In this document: in pieces, positions 1-9,817 of the stretch
Numbering within the stretch: position 1 is the stretch's first letter
Layout: every line of letters begins with the position of its first letter
Source: Chara braunii
Taxonomy: Eukaryota; Streptophyta; Charophyceae; Charales; Characeae
NCBI GenBank assembly: GCA_003427395.1
Contig: BFEA01000213.1
Location: 580,892-644,244 of the forward strand
DNA: 63,353 nucleotides
Direction: 5' to 3'
Translations under genes and position numbers: made by a program
Notes under the pieces: model-generated
The model's database searches: none
What the model saw: the letters and a program-made list of their open reading frames with translations, nothing else
What the model was told of the DNA's origin: nothing

Positions 1-1115
1 AAAAAAAAAAAAAAAAAATCCAAAATATATGTTATGCAGAAGAATAAACTTAACAACATTTGCCTCAACGTTACATCTAAATTCTTTACCAAACTTGAAA
101 TAAAAATAAAATACTAAAAATAAATAATAATAATGACAATTATAAAAAATAAAACGAGAATGAAATTATTGAGTGGGCGAGCACGTTTTTGACACCGCCA
201 TCTTTGGCAATTTTTCATTTTTTTTGGCTGTTAAAAATGCCATGAAAATTTATATATGTGTATATTACATAATATAGAATCTACAAATAAAGTTTGAAAA
301 AATAATAATTTTGTCCATGCCCCGAAATAAAGGAAAAACAAAAAGTGAACATAGAGAAAAAACAATTAGTGAGTGGGCAAGCAAGTTTTGACACCACCAT
401 CTTTGCCGATTTATCATTATTATTTGGCTGAGCAGAATGGCTTTAAAATTTAGAGGAAGGTACCTTACGTCCCAAAGAACTCAAAAAAAAAAATTCAGAA
501 ACAAATAACAATATTTAGGTGCCAAAACATTTTTTTGTGGGGTCCGAACCCCTTCAGGTTCGGGCCCCGTACGGGGACCCGAACGCCCGAACGTTCGGGG
601 GTCAGCTTAGGGGCCTCCGTACGTTCGGTCTAGCAACCCTGTATATATATATATTTATATATATATATATACAGGGTTACCAGCCCGTACGTACGGAGGC
701 CCCCAGGCGGACGTCTGTATCGGGGTCCCGTACGAGGTCCGAACCCGATGACGTTCGGTCCCCGCCAAAACTTATTTCGGGGCCTAATTTTTTTTTTTTT
801 TTTGCATTTTTTTTTATGAGTTTTCTATGACGTGAGGTACATGCCTATAAATTTTCAAACCATTTGGCTTAGCCCAATAAGAATTAAAAATCGCCAAAGA
901 TAGCGTTGTCAAAACGTGCTCGCCCACGTTGTTTTTCACTTTTTACTTTTTGTTTTCACTTTAGTTCAATTTTATTATTTTTTGAAACTTTTTTAGTGGG
1001 TTTCGTATTATATGAAGTACACATCTGTAAATTTTCAGGGCATTTAGCTACGCCAAAAAAAAATAAAAAATCGCCAAGGATGGCGGTGTCAAAAACATGC
1101 TCGCGCATTCACTAA
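1..1115. repeat. Foldback (large imperfect inverted repeat) in AT-rich DNA
   Basis: Two related segments on the plus strand (about 165-260 and 360-470), each with a TGACACC-(G/A)CCATCTTTG core followed by a TTTGGCTG box, reappear inverted at about 835-930 and 1010-1110 as CGCCAA(A/G)GAT(A/G)GCG followed by GTCAAAA and TGCTCGC. The arms are roughly symmetrical about a TA tract near 640-680. The first 110 bases also match 33601-33735 (shared poly-A start and GTTATGCAGAA motif), so this is a dispersed family and not a one-off palindrome. No coding potential is visible; the short open frames are low-complexity translations of T-rich DNA. It may be a foldback or MITE-like DNA element, but no target-site duplication was found. 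Confidence 0.5.
537..785. repeat. GC-rich palindromic CGTTCGG block with TA core
   Basis: A GC-rich island inside AT-rich DNA. The left half runs from a GGTCCGAACCCC box through several CGAACG/CGTTCGG boxes to GGCCTCCGTACG and AACCCTGTATATA. The right half mirrors it: TATATACAGGGTT, then CGTACGGAGGCCC, then GGTCCGAACC. The two halves face each other across about 30 bases of TA repeat and could form a long cruciform. A third half-block lies at 1300-1388. Confidence 0.6.
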
Positions 1116-1299
1116 ATTTAATTATCTTTTTATTTTTATTATTAGTATTTGTTCTGTGTATTTTATTTTTATTTCCAATTTGGTAAGGAATTCGGACGTA
1201 ATACTCCGGCAAATCTTGTTTAATTTATTTTTCTACATAACATATTTTTTTTTTCAGATTTTTTTGATGACTTTGTTTTTTTTTGTTTTTTTTTTTTTG

Positions 1300-1388
1300 G
1301 GTCCGCGTTCGACCGCGCAAGGGGTCCCATACGTTCGGGCGTTCGGGTTCGAGCGTTCGGCCTATCCCGAACGCCGGTTACCCTGTAT
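1300..1388 (+). repeat. Half-copy of the CGTTCGG block
   Basis: It contains GGGTCCGCGTTCGA, GGGGTCCCATACG and repeated CGTTCGG boxes, ending in GGTTACCCTGTATATA. The order matches the left half of the block at 537-640, and the same CCCTGTATATA end then runs straight into the ribozyme repeat that starts near 1402. Confidence 0.55.
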
Positions 1389-1401
1389 ATATATATATAT
1401 A

Positions 1402-1630
1402 CCGTCACAAACAGAAGTGCCCGGTAAACCGTAGGTAGAGAGAGAGAAGAGGACACCAAACGAGGGGTTGTGACAAACTGTTTCGTCGGAGTTTCACCGA
1501 CTCATCAGGAGGTTGAACCCTCAACAGTCTGCAGAATCCCCTTACTGATTACACTGTAAATGATAACCTACGTTAACCGAAATCAAAGTAGACTATCACT
1601 CACCCACACCAGATGAAAAACTCTACAGAC
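1402..1630 (-). repeat. Hammerhead-ribozyme repeat, copy A (single monomer)
   Basis: This segment is closely similar over its whole length to 48988-49242 (copy B). Shared landmarks on the plus strand are TGCCCGG(T/C)AAACCGTAGG, GAAGAGGACA(A/C)CAAACGAGG, the inverse of the ribozyme, and CACCCACACCAGATG(G/A)AAAACTC. It is flanked on the left by a TA tract ending the CGTTCGG half-block and on the right by a TA/TGACGA array. No protein-coding frame is conserved between copies, so the unit looks non-coding and non-autonomous. A plant retrozyme unit or a non-autonomous Penelope-like element would both fit; no LTR, primer-binding site or polypurine tract is evident around this single copy. Confidence 0.75.
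1473..1532 (-). ncRNA. Hammerhead ribozyme, type III (copy A)
   Basis: Read on the minus strand (5' to 3'), the parts are: stem III 5' strand GCAGACUGU; cleavage-site nucleotide U, giving a GUU triplet; stem I GAGG / CCUC with loop GUUCAA; core CUGAUGA; stem II GUCGG / CCGAC with loop UGAAACU; core GAA; stem III 3' strand ACAGUUUGU. Every core nucleotide of the hammerhead consensus is present, and helices I, II and III pair over 4, 5 and 9 base pairs (two G-U pairs in stem III). Helix III is open, which makes it type III, the form known from plant retrozymes and viroid-like RNAs. Self-cleavage is expected after the GUU triplet. Activity is inferred from sequence only. Confidence 0.88.
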
Positions 1631-1750
1631 TATATATATATATGTGACGATATATATATATATATATATGACGATATATATGACGATATATATGACGATA
1701 TATATATGACGATATATATATATATTTTGACGATATATATGTATATATAA
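1631..1750 (+). repeat. TA microsatellite with six TGACGATATAT units
   Basis: GACGA occurs at 1646, 1670, 1682, 1694, 1708 and 1729, each followed by (AT)n. This motif is the minus-strand 3' end of ribozyme-repeat copies B and C, here in the opposite orientation and iterated next to copy A. Confidence 0.8.
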
Positions 1751-1823
1751 CAAAGACTATCTATATCAATATGAATATATTAATGTAGTATATAATAAAA
1801 TAGATAATACCTCGAGTTTGATA

Positions 1824-2000
1824 CGTCACCCGAACGTGTTCGGCCAAACATATTAAAAAAATAAAAAATAGATAATACCTCGAGTTCGAGAAAAAATATG
1901 TTTTTCGGCCGAACACGTTCGGGTGACGGCCAAGAAACATTCGCTCGAACGTCACCCGAACGTGTTCGGCCGAACATATTAAAAAAAATAAAAAATAAAA
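1824..2000. repeat. Three alternating copies of a GTCACCCGAACGTG box
   Basis: The box GTCACCCGAACGTGTTCGG with a following (C)CGAACATATTAAAAA tail occurs on the plus strand at about 1829-1870 and 1950-1997, and inverted at about 1897-1926. The inner part of each box is itself palindromic. TACCTCGAGTT also repeats, at about 1809 and 1877. The arrangement would fold into alternative hairpins. It resembles neither a known gene nor a typical TIR transposon. Confidence 0.6.
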
Positions 2001-2154
2001 AATTATGTTTTTTGGTTTTGATTTTTAACTCGAGTTTGGTTACGAATTTGACCATACCTCCAAGGCAAAAGTTGCTTGTATTATTATTTTACAAAACATC
2101 TACTGTTTTTAGATTTTTTTAAAATTTTGTTTTTATTTTTAAATATATTTTTAT

Positions 2155-2240
2155 GTTCGCGTTCGGAAAGTTTCGGCGCTCGTTCACGTTTGGTCCCGAA
2201 CGTTCGGGCTCGGTAACCGAACCCGAACACGATGCTACAC
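2155..2240. repeat. Further CCGAACG-rich palindromic segment
   Basis: Contains TTCGGAAAG, CCCGAACGTTCGGG (palindromic), CGGTAACCG and CCGAACCCGAACAC within AT-rich DNA. It appears to belong with the CGTTCGG boxes at 537-785 and 1824-2000. Confidence 0.5.
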
Positions 2241-2401
2241 AGATTCATATTATGTTTATATAAAATAAAAAAAGAATCAATATAAATATTTTAATAATAA
2301 ATTATTTACATATACTATGATTTTAGTAGTATTATATTCAATATGGATTGACAATATATTCATTTGTAAAGTAATCTGAACAAGTCCATTATTACCGAGA
2401 T

Positions 2402-2475
2402 AAGAAAATAGCTTAGTTGGTTAAAGTGTTGGTCTGTCACGCCAAAAGTCGCAGGTTCGAATCCCTCTCTCTCCA
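2402..2475 (+). tRNA. tRNA-Asp(GUC)-like sequence, probably degenerate
   Basis: A D-arm (GCTT, loop AGTTGGTTA, AAGT), an anticodon stem TTGGT / GCCAA closing a CTGTCAC loop with anticodon GTC at 2436-2438, a five-base variable loop and a T-loop TTCGAAT are all in the correct order and spacing. The T-stem (GCAGG / CCCTC) has two mismatches, and the 5' acceptor strand (AAGAAAA) does not pair with the 3' strand (TCTCTCC), so the acceptor stem is broken. The A-box and the GGTTCGAATCC B-box are intact. The D-arm and T-arm have an organellar look; a nuclear insertion of an organelle tRNA or a decayed nuclear gene would both fit. Confidence 0.55.
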
Positions 2476-3039
2476 TTTTTAAAGCCATAAAAAAAAAAGT
2501 TCAAGAAAAATTTCACTATTTTCTCAATGACATACTACATATTCACCATAAAAACCAATAAAATTAAAGATGAAATATACATAGGAAACACATAAATAAT
2601 AAGAAAAAAATTGGCTCAATATTAGCTATCGGTACCTTTATTTTATTTTATTTATGGTAAGTCTTAGGTATTCACCACATTGTTGCAGTGGTGTGGTTGC
2701 ACCAAGAATTTGATTTTCTGGTTGTGTTAATTCCATGCAAATTAGTAAAGTATTTTCCCCAACATGAAATCAACGAAACCAATACACTGATGAGTCGATG
2801 CACAGCGGAACCTTTGTGAGATTGTATATATCCCCTAGGTGATTTGGACCATATACACAAAGAATGTTGACCACCTCCAATTCGAACATAATCAGAATAT
2901 AAAGTCACCTTCCTTTCATCGGGTTTGCCTCCCACTTGATTATTTCAATCCCTGAGTTGGGTGGGAGCCATATATAAACCTCTATACTCGTTGATCTACG
3001 TGCATGTGCCCGATACGCCCGGTGGGGTCATATCCCGCT

Positions 3040-3666
3040 CTATATGTGATTATGATAAGGTGTATCCATCAAGTGAGTCTTCTGAACACTACTTGTATAA
3101 GGCCAGTCTCTTCCTTCTACAACTTTAATCTGGTTATTGATCATGTAACATTTTAATTGTTTGGCTGATGCTAATCCATTAACGTTTATGGACCTAAAGT
3201 CAAGGTCTGCCATTTTTTTTTCCCCATTAACTTCATAAACCATCATTCACAAAATTCGAATTTTCAATCATCTTTCTTATTGTGAATAGTCCTTCAAAGT
3301 TTTATTGAAGACAATTATATCATTGAGATAGACAACGATAAACTTATGTGGATAGTTATTAAGTATTCTATTCATTGTGTTGTAGTATACATGGCGCATT
3401 GTGGAGCCCAAAATGCATCAACACACAAACTCGTAAAGATCATAGCTAGTCTTAAATCTAATTAGTATTAATTTTCGCATTTTCCCTGTATGTAATGTTA
3501 CCCGGGTTCCATCGTACTTACATTCATGCACCCTATCCAAGAGGTCGTTTATACTAAATAGAGGCTCGATATTATACATTGTAATAGTACTGAGACCTCT
3601 ATAATCAATACCCATCCTAATGGTTCCTTTTTCTTTTAGAAAGAAAACTTGGGATCCAAAAGTCAA
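3040..3666 (-). pseudogene. Ty3/gypsy reverse transcriptase remnant
   Basis: The open frame 3418-3666 contains the RT motifs FFLKEKGTIRMGIDYRGLS (counterpart of the usual PKK-GT-RMCIDYR-LN) and NDLLDRVHECKYD. In another frame at about 3290-3350 lies FIVVYLNDIIVFNKTL, the active-site motif with the first catalytic Asp of YLDD changed to Asn. 3040-3246 may hold the connection region (GRDWP near its end), more weakly. It lies downstream of the protease fragment at 3876-4139 on the same strand and resembles the 24-33 kb element. Multiple frameshifts and stops make it non-functional. Confidence 0.65.
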
Positions 3667-3875
3667 GGCACTAGGTTTGATCCTGCCCTGATCTATTAGC
3701 TCATGAAGTTGTTATTTAAGGTTGTCTAACTCTGCAAGGGACATCCTATAGGTGTTACTTCTTAGGATATTTCTATAGCGTGTAAAATTTTCATGTTTAT
3801 GACGTCGGCTAACTTATTAAACAAGCCAGCATAATCACTGATGATTTGGTCTATCTCCCTAGGTGTTTCACATGT

Positions 3876-4139
3876 CTATCCCTTTGAAGACATAAACGGT
3901 AAATGCGTATAATTTTTCAGAAATATGTTTGTAAAGTTTGCAACACAAAGACAAACGTAAGATTCCTCTACAAGTTTGTATGCATACCTTTTAACTTTCA
4001 TCGTCCTACCGCCCGGAAGTGGAAAGAGCAAGGTCTTCAAATCCAACGTTAACCAAGGTTTGAGTAACTCTAACTTCTGTAAGTAGTAAATACCCAGAAT
4101 CATATCAAACAGTCGATCCTCATTCTCAAGAGAACACAA
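3876..4139 (-). pseudogene. Ty3/gypsy aspartic protease remnant (C-terminal part)
   Basis: The frame contains FDMILGIYYLQ, then a tract ending LPGGRTMKVKRY and KLVEESYVCLC. These align in order with FDMLLGTYYLE, LSNGRTIRLQKY and SLVENYGCMCF in the protease of the 24-33 kb element (28639-29127). The DxG-type active-site loop that should lie upstream was not found in an open frame. The RT remnant follows on the same strand, as expected for a protease-RT order. Confidence 0.65.
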
Positions 4140-4956
4140 TTTTTATTTTTGATGAAGTGATATATTTTAATGCTAGTCTTGTTATCTGCTACTGTAGATA
4201 CGACGGGTCTACTGAACGGTTGCACATAGTATCATCCAAGAGCACGTCTGAATTTTGCATCAAACTTAAGATGCAAGCAAACTATATTCCTTCCTGCCGA
4301 TTGCTTCCGACTTAGAACGACGCTCTATAATTACAACCATCACCTAAACTCGATCTTTAGAGTCTTCAATTCTGGTTTAGATCATCATTTACACTATGTG
4401 AAGAATTTTGCTATTATATTTGTCAATGAAAAGAGGTGAAAGTCAAAAAATGTCAATGAAAAGAGGTGAAAGTCAAAGAAAATACACGTGCATGATATTT
4501 TTGTCATTTAAAAATTGAGAATTGTGACATGAACTAAGAATGAATTGAGAAGATCATGAAAACAAATAAACATGACCGACTCAATACAACAAGACCATTA
4601 AAATACTGAGGAATAAAATAGATCATATCATCTCAAAAGTACATCGATGAGATAAATATGACGGACGATCAACATATGTATCTCTCCTCCCTCTCCCTCT
4701 TCCGGTTTCTTTGAATATCGAACCTTCCATTTGAGGAATGAAATGACCTATATGATCTATATCCATATATCAATGAGGAAGGGAGATCACACAAGAGAAT
4801 CTTCTAGCCAATCAAAAGGCATAACTATTCCCACGAGAGATGCATCTCTTAGCCATATCGACTATATCTCCATAGTACGAACTGTTTCAACTCCTAGTAG
4901 GAATAGGAGACTTGGAAATGTATGAGTTCCTCTTTAGCCAATAATTTCAAGTCACT

Positions 4957-5391
4957 TCAATTTCTTTTGACCCAAGACTGGTTGTTTTTTTCATTAATGA
5001 AGTTATTAGCAATCTGGCAAGAGTCAAAGCATGAATATCCCTCATTCCCTCTTCTAATGTAGGGTCTCAAATCGTAGTCAAAGGTATTAATGAATTGAGT
5101 CAGGACAACGTAGATGGTTAACTCTTGATCTCTAAAACCAACTTCATTGAGGTAAGTATATGAGATTGCTTCTTTGGGAAAAATACCATTGAGAGACTGA
5201 AAAATTATCTTATCCACAAGAAAAAAATTGAATTGAACCCATAAAGAGTATTGTAAGACATCGTTTGTTGTTGTCCCTAAATACTCTTTCAGACTTGCCT
5301 CAAACAATGAAAAGATACTTATCCACTTTCCATAAGAGTCTTTGAAGTAAATTGAGTACTTAATCGTAGTCTGATCTTTTAAAATACTCAA
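4957..5391 (-). pseudogene. Possible gag-like open frame, copy 1 of a tandem duplication
   Basis: A 144-residue open frame. Its central part (SLNGIFPKEAISYTYLNE, then FRDQELTIYVVLTQFINTF) recurs in the frame at 5598-5828, so it was once selected as protein or was duplicated recently. It lies upstream of the protease/RT fragments on the same strand, where gag would be expected, and a run of hydrophobic helices around a L-P-E-type motif is compatible with capsid. I see no zinc knuckle. Assignment to gag is inference; an unrelated reading frame in a tandem repeat is the alternative. Confidence 0.3.
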
Positions 5392-6060
5392 CGAATGCTC
5401 TCTGATGTAATGTTCATCGGTTCAGTCTTTCACAACAACTGGTTCTTTCTCATGTTTATCAGATCTTATCCTAAATTTTTCTGACATCCTTCTTATTTCA
5501 CTTTTTGTGAAGATACTGAACTCCGGGATGCCATGTGAGTAAGTGATTAAAAGTCGAGACATTAATGTCCCTCCTTTCCTCTCCTGATGTAGGGTCTCTA
5601 ATCGTAGTTAAAGGTCTGAATGAATTGAGTTAGGACAATGTAGATGGTTAAATCTTGATCTCTAAAGCCAACTTCATTGAGGTAGATGTATGGGATTACT
5701 TCCTCGGGAAGCATACCATTGAGGGACTCATTCACATGAAAAAACTGAACTGAGCCCATAGAGAGTATTGTCAGACACATTCGTTGTTGCCCCTGAACAC
5801 TTTTTTCTGGCGTGGACGATTGTCTCAAAAAATGAAGGGGTACTTATCAACTTTCCAGAAGGGTTTTTGACGTAAATTAAGTACTCGATCATGATGTGAT
5901 CTTCTAAAATACTTAGTGCATGCTCTCTTATGTAGTATTCAACGGTTCAGTCGGATGTTCATCACATGGTATCCTCAATATGTATTTTTCTGACATCCTT
6001 CTTATTTCACTTTTTGTGAAAATTACATAACTTCGGGATGCCATTTGAGTAACTGAGCAA
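4985..6060. repeat. 530-bp direct tandem duplication
   Basis: TAGGGTCTC begins at 5060 and again at 5590. Both units continue with AATCGTAGT(C/T)AAAGGT, later TTTCTGACATCCTTC, TTTCACTTTTTGTGAA and CGGGATGCCAT. The units have diverged by many substitutions and small indels. Confidence 0.75.
5598..5828 (-). pseudogene. Possible gag-like open frame, copy 2
   Basis: It shares SLNGMLPEEVIPYIYLNE and FRDQDLTIYIVLTQFIQTF with the frame at 4957-5391, with conservative substitutions (K/E, A/V, E/D, V/I). It is truncated on both sides relative to copy 1 by stops. It sits in the second unit of a 530-bp tandem duplication. Confidence 0.3.
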
Positions 6061-6194
6061 ATTGATATATTACTAAAGGTTGAAGTTGATTGGTTGTTGA
6101 CTGGTTGAAGTTTTGCCTGATTTGAGGAGTTGTTGAAATCTGAACAAAAGCATATACAATGTCATCCTTCAAATACAACATAAAGTCTCAAAAT

Positions 6195-6405
6195 GTCACA
6201 AAAGCTACCTTGGAGACGACATGGGGTATCCGAGTTTTGAAAGAGCTACCCCGATTACTAGAGGGAATCTCAAATCTCTGAAAGAGCTACCTCAAGTATT
6301 ACATGGGTTTTCAAAGCTTTGAAAGAGTTACCCCGATTAGTGCATGGGGTGTCAAAGTTTTGAAACACCTAACCCGATTACAGCACGAGGTCTCAAAGTT
6401 GCACT
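6195..6405. repeat. Degenerate ~55-60 bp minisatellite
   Basis: At least four units carrying GAAAGAG(C/T)TACC(C/T)C(G/A)A, an intervening GGG, then TCTCAAA or TTTCAAA. Units differ by substitutions and length changes. No reading frame is conserved. Confidence 0.65.
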
Positions 6406-7890
6406 AAATTTCATTCTAAAAGTCTCACTTCAATTACCAGTGAAGATTGAACTAAAAGTTTCATAGATAACTATTGTGAAAGGTTTTACAAAGACTATTA
6501 TGAAAATGGATTTGAATGTAGTGAAAAACATTATGAGAATCACAGTGAAAACAACACGAAGATATAAGCTAAGAACATAATTTTTAGCTATGGTGTACTC
6601 CGACACTTGGATTCGTCTTTTGAGACTTCATGAAGCCTTTTGTTTTTTTATATTTCACTATACTTGCACCTTTCTGAGCTTTTACTGAGTTTGTCGCCTT
6701 CAGAGATAGAAAGTTGGTAGGACTCTGTACGAAGCACGGTGTGATACGGTCCTTGCTCAAACCTTGATAAAATAATGCAAGAGAAGACAATTAAACATTA
6801 TCCCTATTGTCCTCAACTTCTCAAATAAGTAAAGGGGGATACCAAACCCTTTAATTTTCCTCTGGTCTGGGAACTTTAGATGAGCCCGCATGACCCTACA
6901 AAACAACAAGTTCCGCAAACCACGAAACATGACCCCAACATGCAAATTTCTGACAAGCAGTAACTAAATAAAATAAATAAAATAAAGACTCATAATAAAA
7001 TAATAAATAATATAGACAACGTTTCACACCCAAGAGTCATTGATTGCCTTGGTTTTGACCCTCCACTGGTCAGGGGTGACAAACCTCATGTCAGTCTGAT
7101 ATCCCTCATTCTGCCCGCCTAAGGCCAGGATTAATCAGACCATTTGTTTTGACAGCCCCTTTAACCTGCCTCAAGGTCAGGACCTCCATACCCACTACTC
7201 GAGTATGACGACCCTTTGTCGCACCTCACGCCAGGACACCCAGACTATACCGGGTCTAATCAACCTATGATAGTAGACCTCCCATCTGGCCAACTGTCCC
7301 GTACCCAAATTTGACTATTGAGGTCGGGGACCGGCTCACCTACCAGTTTTTAGCCTACGGCGCTAGCTGCCCCGCCCAAATTTTTGACGTAAAACCCGGT
7401 CTAACCACGATTTCAGGCTCTGACAAACCTCACTGGATTACACCCTCTGACTGTGGTAGGGTTCCAGCTGACCCCTCTTCACCTCACAGGCCAGACTCCC
7501 GGAGTCTTAGTCGAGCCAACTACGGAATTCGACACTCGAGTCGGGGACCTGCCGACAATCAACGCATCTTAGGTTCGAGGAAAAAACCCTCAGGCACAAA
7601 CAATCAAATAAACATATCAAGCCCGCAGTCAGACAACCTATGCCGTAGATAACGGAACAAACATTTCTCAGGAGACGTCTCTTCAGTCTCAAAAGATACT
7701 AAACAACAACAACAGTCGATATTGTATTTTCTAGAGACCTTCCATCAACCTCATGAAATACAAAGTGCTGATCCCAGAGAGGTCCGTTCCCTCATATGAG
7801 AATACCCCTAAGAGAACTTTCGTTAGTTTCAAGGAAGTATAGAGATGCTGGTCCTATAAAGGTCCCTTCCCTTATCTAGAACATAAGGTA
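6406..7890. other. No recognisable gene; base composition shift
   Basis: About 6406-7020 is AT-rich without a recognisable frame. From about 7030 to 7640 the composition becomes clearly GC-richer, with short open frames on both strands that overlap each other and match no family I know. The abrupt change suggests a retroelement terminal or leader region, possibly belonging to the minus-strand element at 9.1-14.4 kb, but no LTR partner was found. Confidence 0.35.
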
Positions 7891-7892
7891 GG

Positions 7893-8070
7893 CAACTTAG
7901 TCAAAAAACACGAAATCCCGTTGTTGACAGCTCTGTGGTCAAGCAAAGTTGAACTTCTTTATGCCCATGTTCTTGGTAATTTCCTTGGACAGGCAACTCA
8001 GTCAGAAGACATGAAGTCTCTCTGCCGACAACTCTCTCGTCAAGTAGAGCTGAACTTCTTTATGTCCGCC
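7893..8070. repeat. Diverged direct repeat, about 100 bp period
   Basis: AACTTAGTCAAAAAACA, then GACAGCTCTGTGGTCAAG and GAACTTCTTTATGCCC recur as AACTCAGTCAGAAGACA, GACAACTCTCTCGTCAAG and GAACTTCTTTATGTCC. Confidence 0.6.
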
Positions 8071-8152
8071 AGACTTCCACTTCATTACAAAGAATTAATA
8101 TTGATTACCTTTCGATGTGCCACAACCACAAGTTCCCTGAACTTGATACTAT

Positions 8153-8262
8153 ATCAATACTTAGAAATGTGGTATTTTATCACTCCCTTATCAATACTTA
8201 GAAATGTGATATTTTATCACTCCCTTATCAATACTTAGAAATGTGATCTCTTATCACTTCCT
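8153..8262. repeat. 37-bp tandem repeat, three units
   Basis: Units start at 8153, 8190 and 8227 with ATCAATACTTAGAAATGTG, followed by a TTATCACTCCCTT-type end. The second differs from the first by few bases; the third is more diverged at its end. Confidence 0.85.
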
Positions 8263-9129
8263 TACTGCAACTGCACCTCACAGTCGTTCCCCACTCAGGG
8301 ATATGATATTCGTGGATCGACAGTGACTCACATCAATAATACTTTAATTTAGTCTTCTCATTTGCAGAATTAAGAAACATAATTCGCATGCAGAAACAAA
8401 TATGAATCATCTGAAGGTTTTCTTTAAATCTCTCATATCAAAACTGATATGCTGGAAATTGAAAGACTAAATTGACAATGCAAGAATAGTTATAGCCTGT
8501 TGAAACTTCAGTCTTGCGGTTCGTCATTGTCTCAATGTACTTTTTTTTCAGTTTCATGAAACTGCTCTTTTACTAGATGACTGACCTTTCTTTCCTTTCT
8601 ATGTAGTCATTGTGAGAATTACATCAGGGTCCCTGAAGATGAACTTACGAAGTCTTGACCCTGATACCATATCATGAACTTTTGAACCATCCATCTCAGA
8701 TATCTCACAAATTTTTTCCTCTGCTTCACCGGTAATTCCTTAAGGGTCGGACCATCTAGGTTCCAAACGTTTGGTCCACAGTCTCGAGATAATTGTCGAA
8801 CAAAAGGACAGGGTCGCCAACCTTTAGTTTCTCTTTCTTATGTATCTTTTCTTGTCCGATCTCTCATAATCTGAAAATTTGCTGCTTGTCATTCTCTCAG
8901 CAGCATCCATCACCGCATGATCAACTTATGATATTTGTCTCATTCTGATTTGAAAAAACTCTGAGAGAGAATATTCCCTATCACCCTTTTGACCTGACCA
9001 TGTCTTGACTATGCTATCAATAGGTAAGGTAGCATACTGATCATGCCACATAGTGAACGGAGCATAGCAAGTGGTTCTCCTGACAGTGATGTTGTCACCA
9101 TATACTGCAGCTCTTAGTACTTTTGGTTA

Positions 9130-9817
9130 GTTTTTGAAATTTTTCTCACACCACTTAGCCAATGAATCTTTCAAAGTTTTGTGACCTCTTTCGACTGAGG
9201 CATTTGCTTGAAGATGGTAAGTAGTCACATACCGAGTTCCGAGTGGTTCTTCTTACAATTTCATTTCTGAATTCAAATCCTTTGTCTGAAACAAACTCTC
9301 TGATGAAGGGATATGTGAGATAGGCTCCCTCTATCCAATCAACCACTTGCTCGGCTATCTTCCCCTTCATAAATTTTGTCTCAACATATCCATAAAAATT
9401 ATCTCCCATGTTCAATATGTATCTTATCCCACCCTTGCCTAGAGGCATTGTGATGAGATCCAAGTCAACTTGATTGCCTAACTCTACCAGGATAGTAGGG
9501 AATAGAGACTCAATCATCCTCTTTGTAGATCGCTTATAACATAACACACATGATTTGCAGAATCTGTGAATCATGTCTTTCATGCTAGGCCAGAAGTAAG
9601 GCTTAACTATCTTAGAGCAGGTTACTTCAACAACTCTATAGCCACCGACAACCCCCTCGTGTAGAGCAGTAATTATTTCTAGTTGTCTTTCGTTCCCACA
9701 GACAACTCTTAGTGGACGCAAACCTCCCTTGCTATTCACAAAGAGGTGCTTTCTTTTTAGTCTGATTTTTTTTTTTTTTTTTTTGCAGTAATATTCCTTT
9801 ATCTTTTCGCTTTCCAT
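9130..9817 (-). pseudogene. Integrase (zinc-binding domain and catalytic core), frameshifted
   Basis: The 220-residue frame holds an HHCC-type zinc-binding region: a His in LHEGVVGG, PYFWPSMKDMIHRFC, then CKSCVLC at about residues 72-93. The catalytic core follows with DLDLITMP (first Asp, residue about 118) and REFVSDKGFEFRNE (second Asp). After about 9257 the frame is lost; the next part, with TRYVTTYHLQANASVERGH containing the presumed catalytic Glu, reads in a different frame down to about 9130. The frame also opens with a run of lysines from a poly-A tract, so the true N-terminus lies upstream. The protein would have joined element cDNA to the genome. Confidence 0.75.

Noticed and set aside
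2774-2815. CTGATGAG with a nearby GAAAC, hammerhead-like
   Set aside because: GAAAC lies upstream of CTGATGA with only nine bases between, too few for stems III and I plus a cleavage site, and no downstream GAAA follows a stem II.
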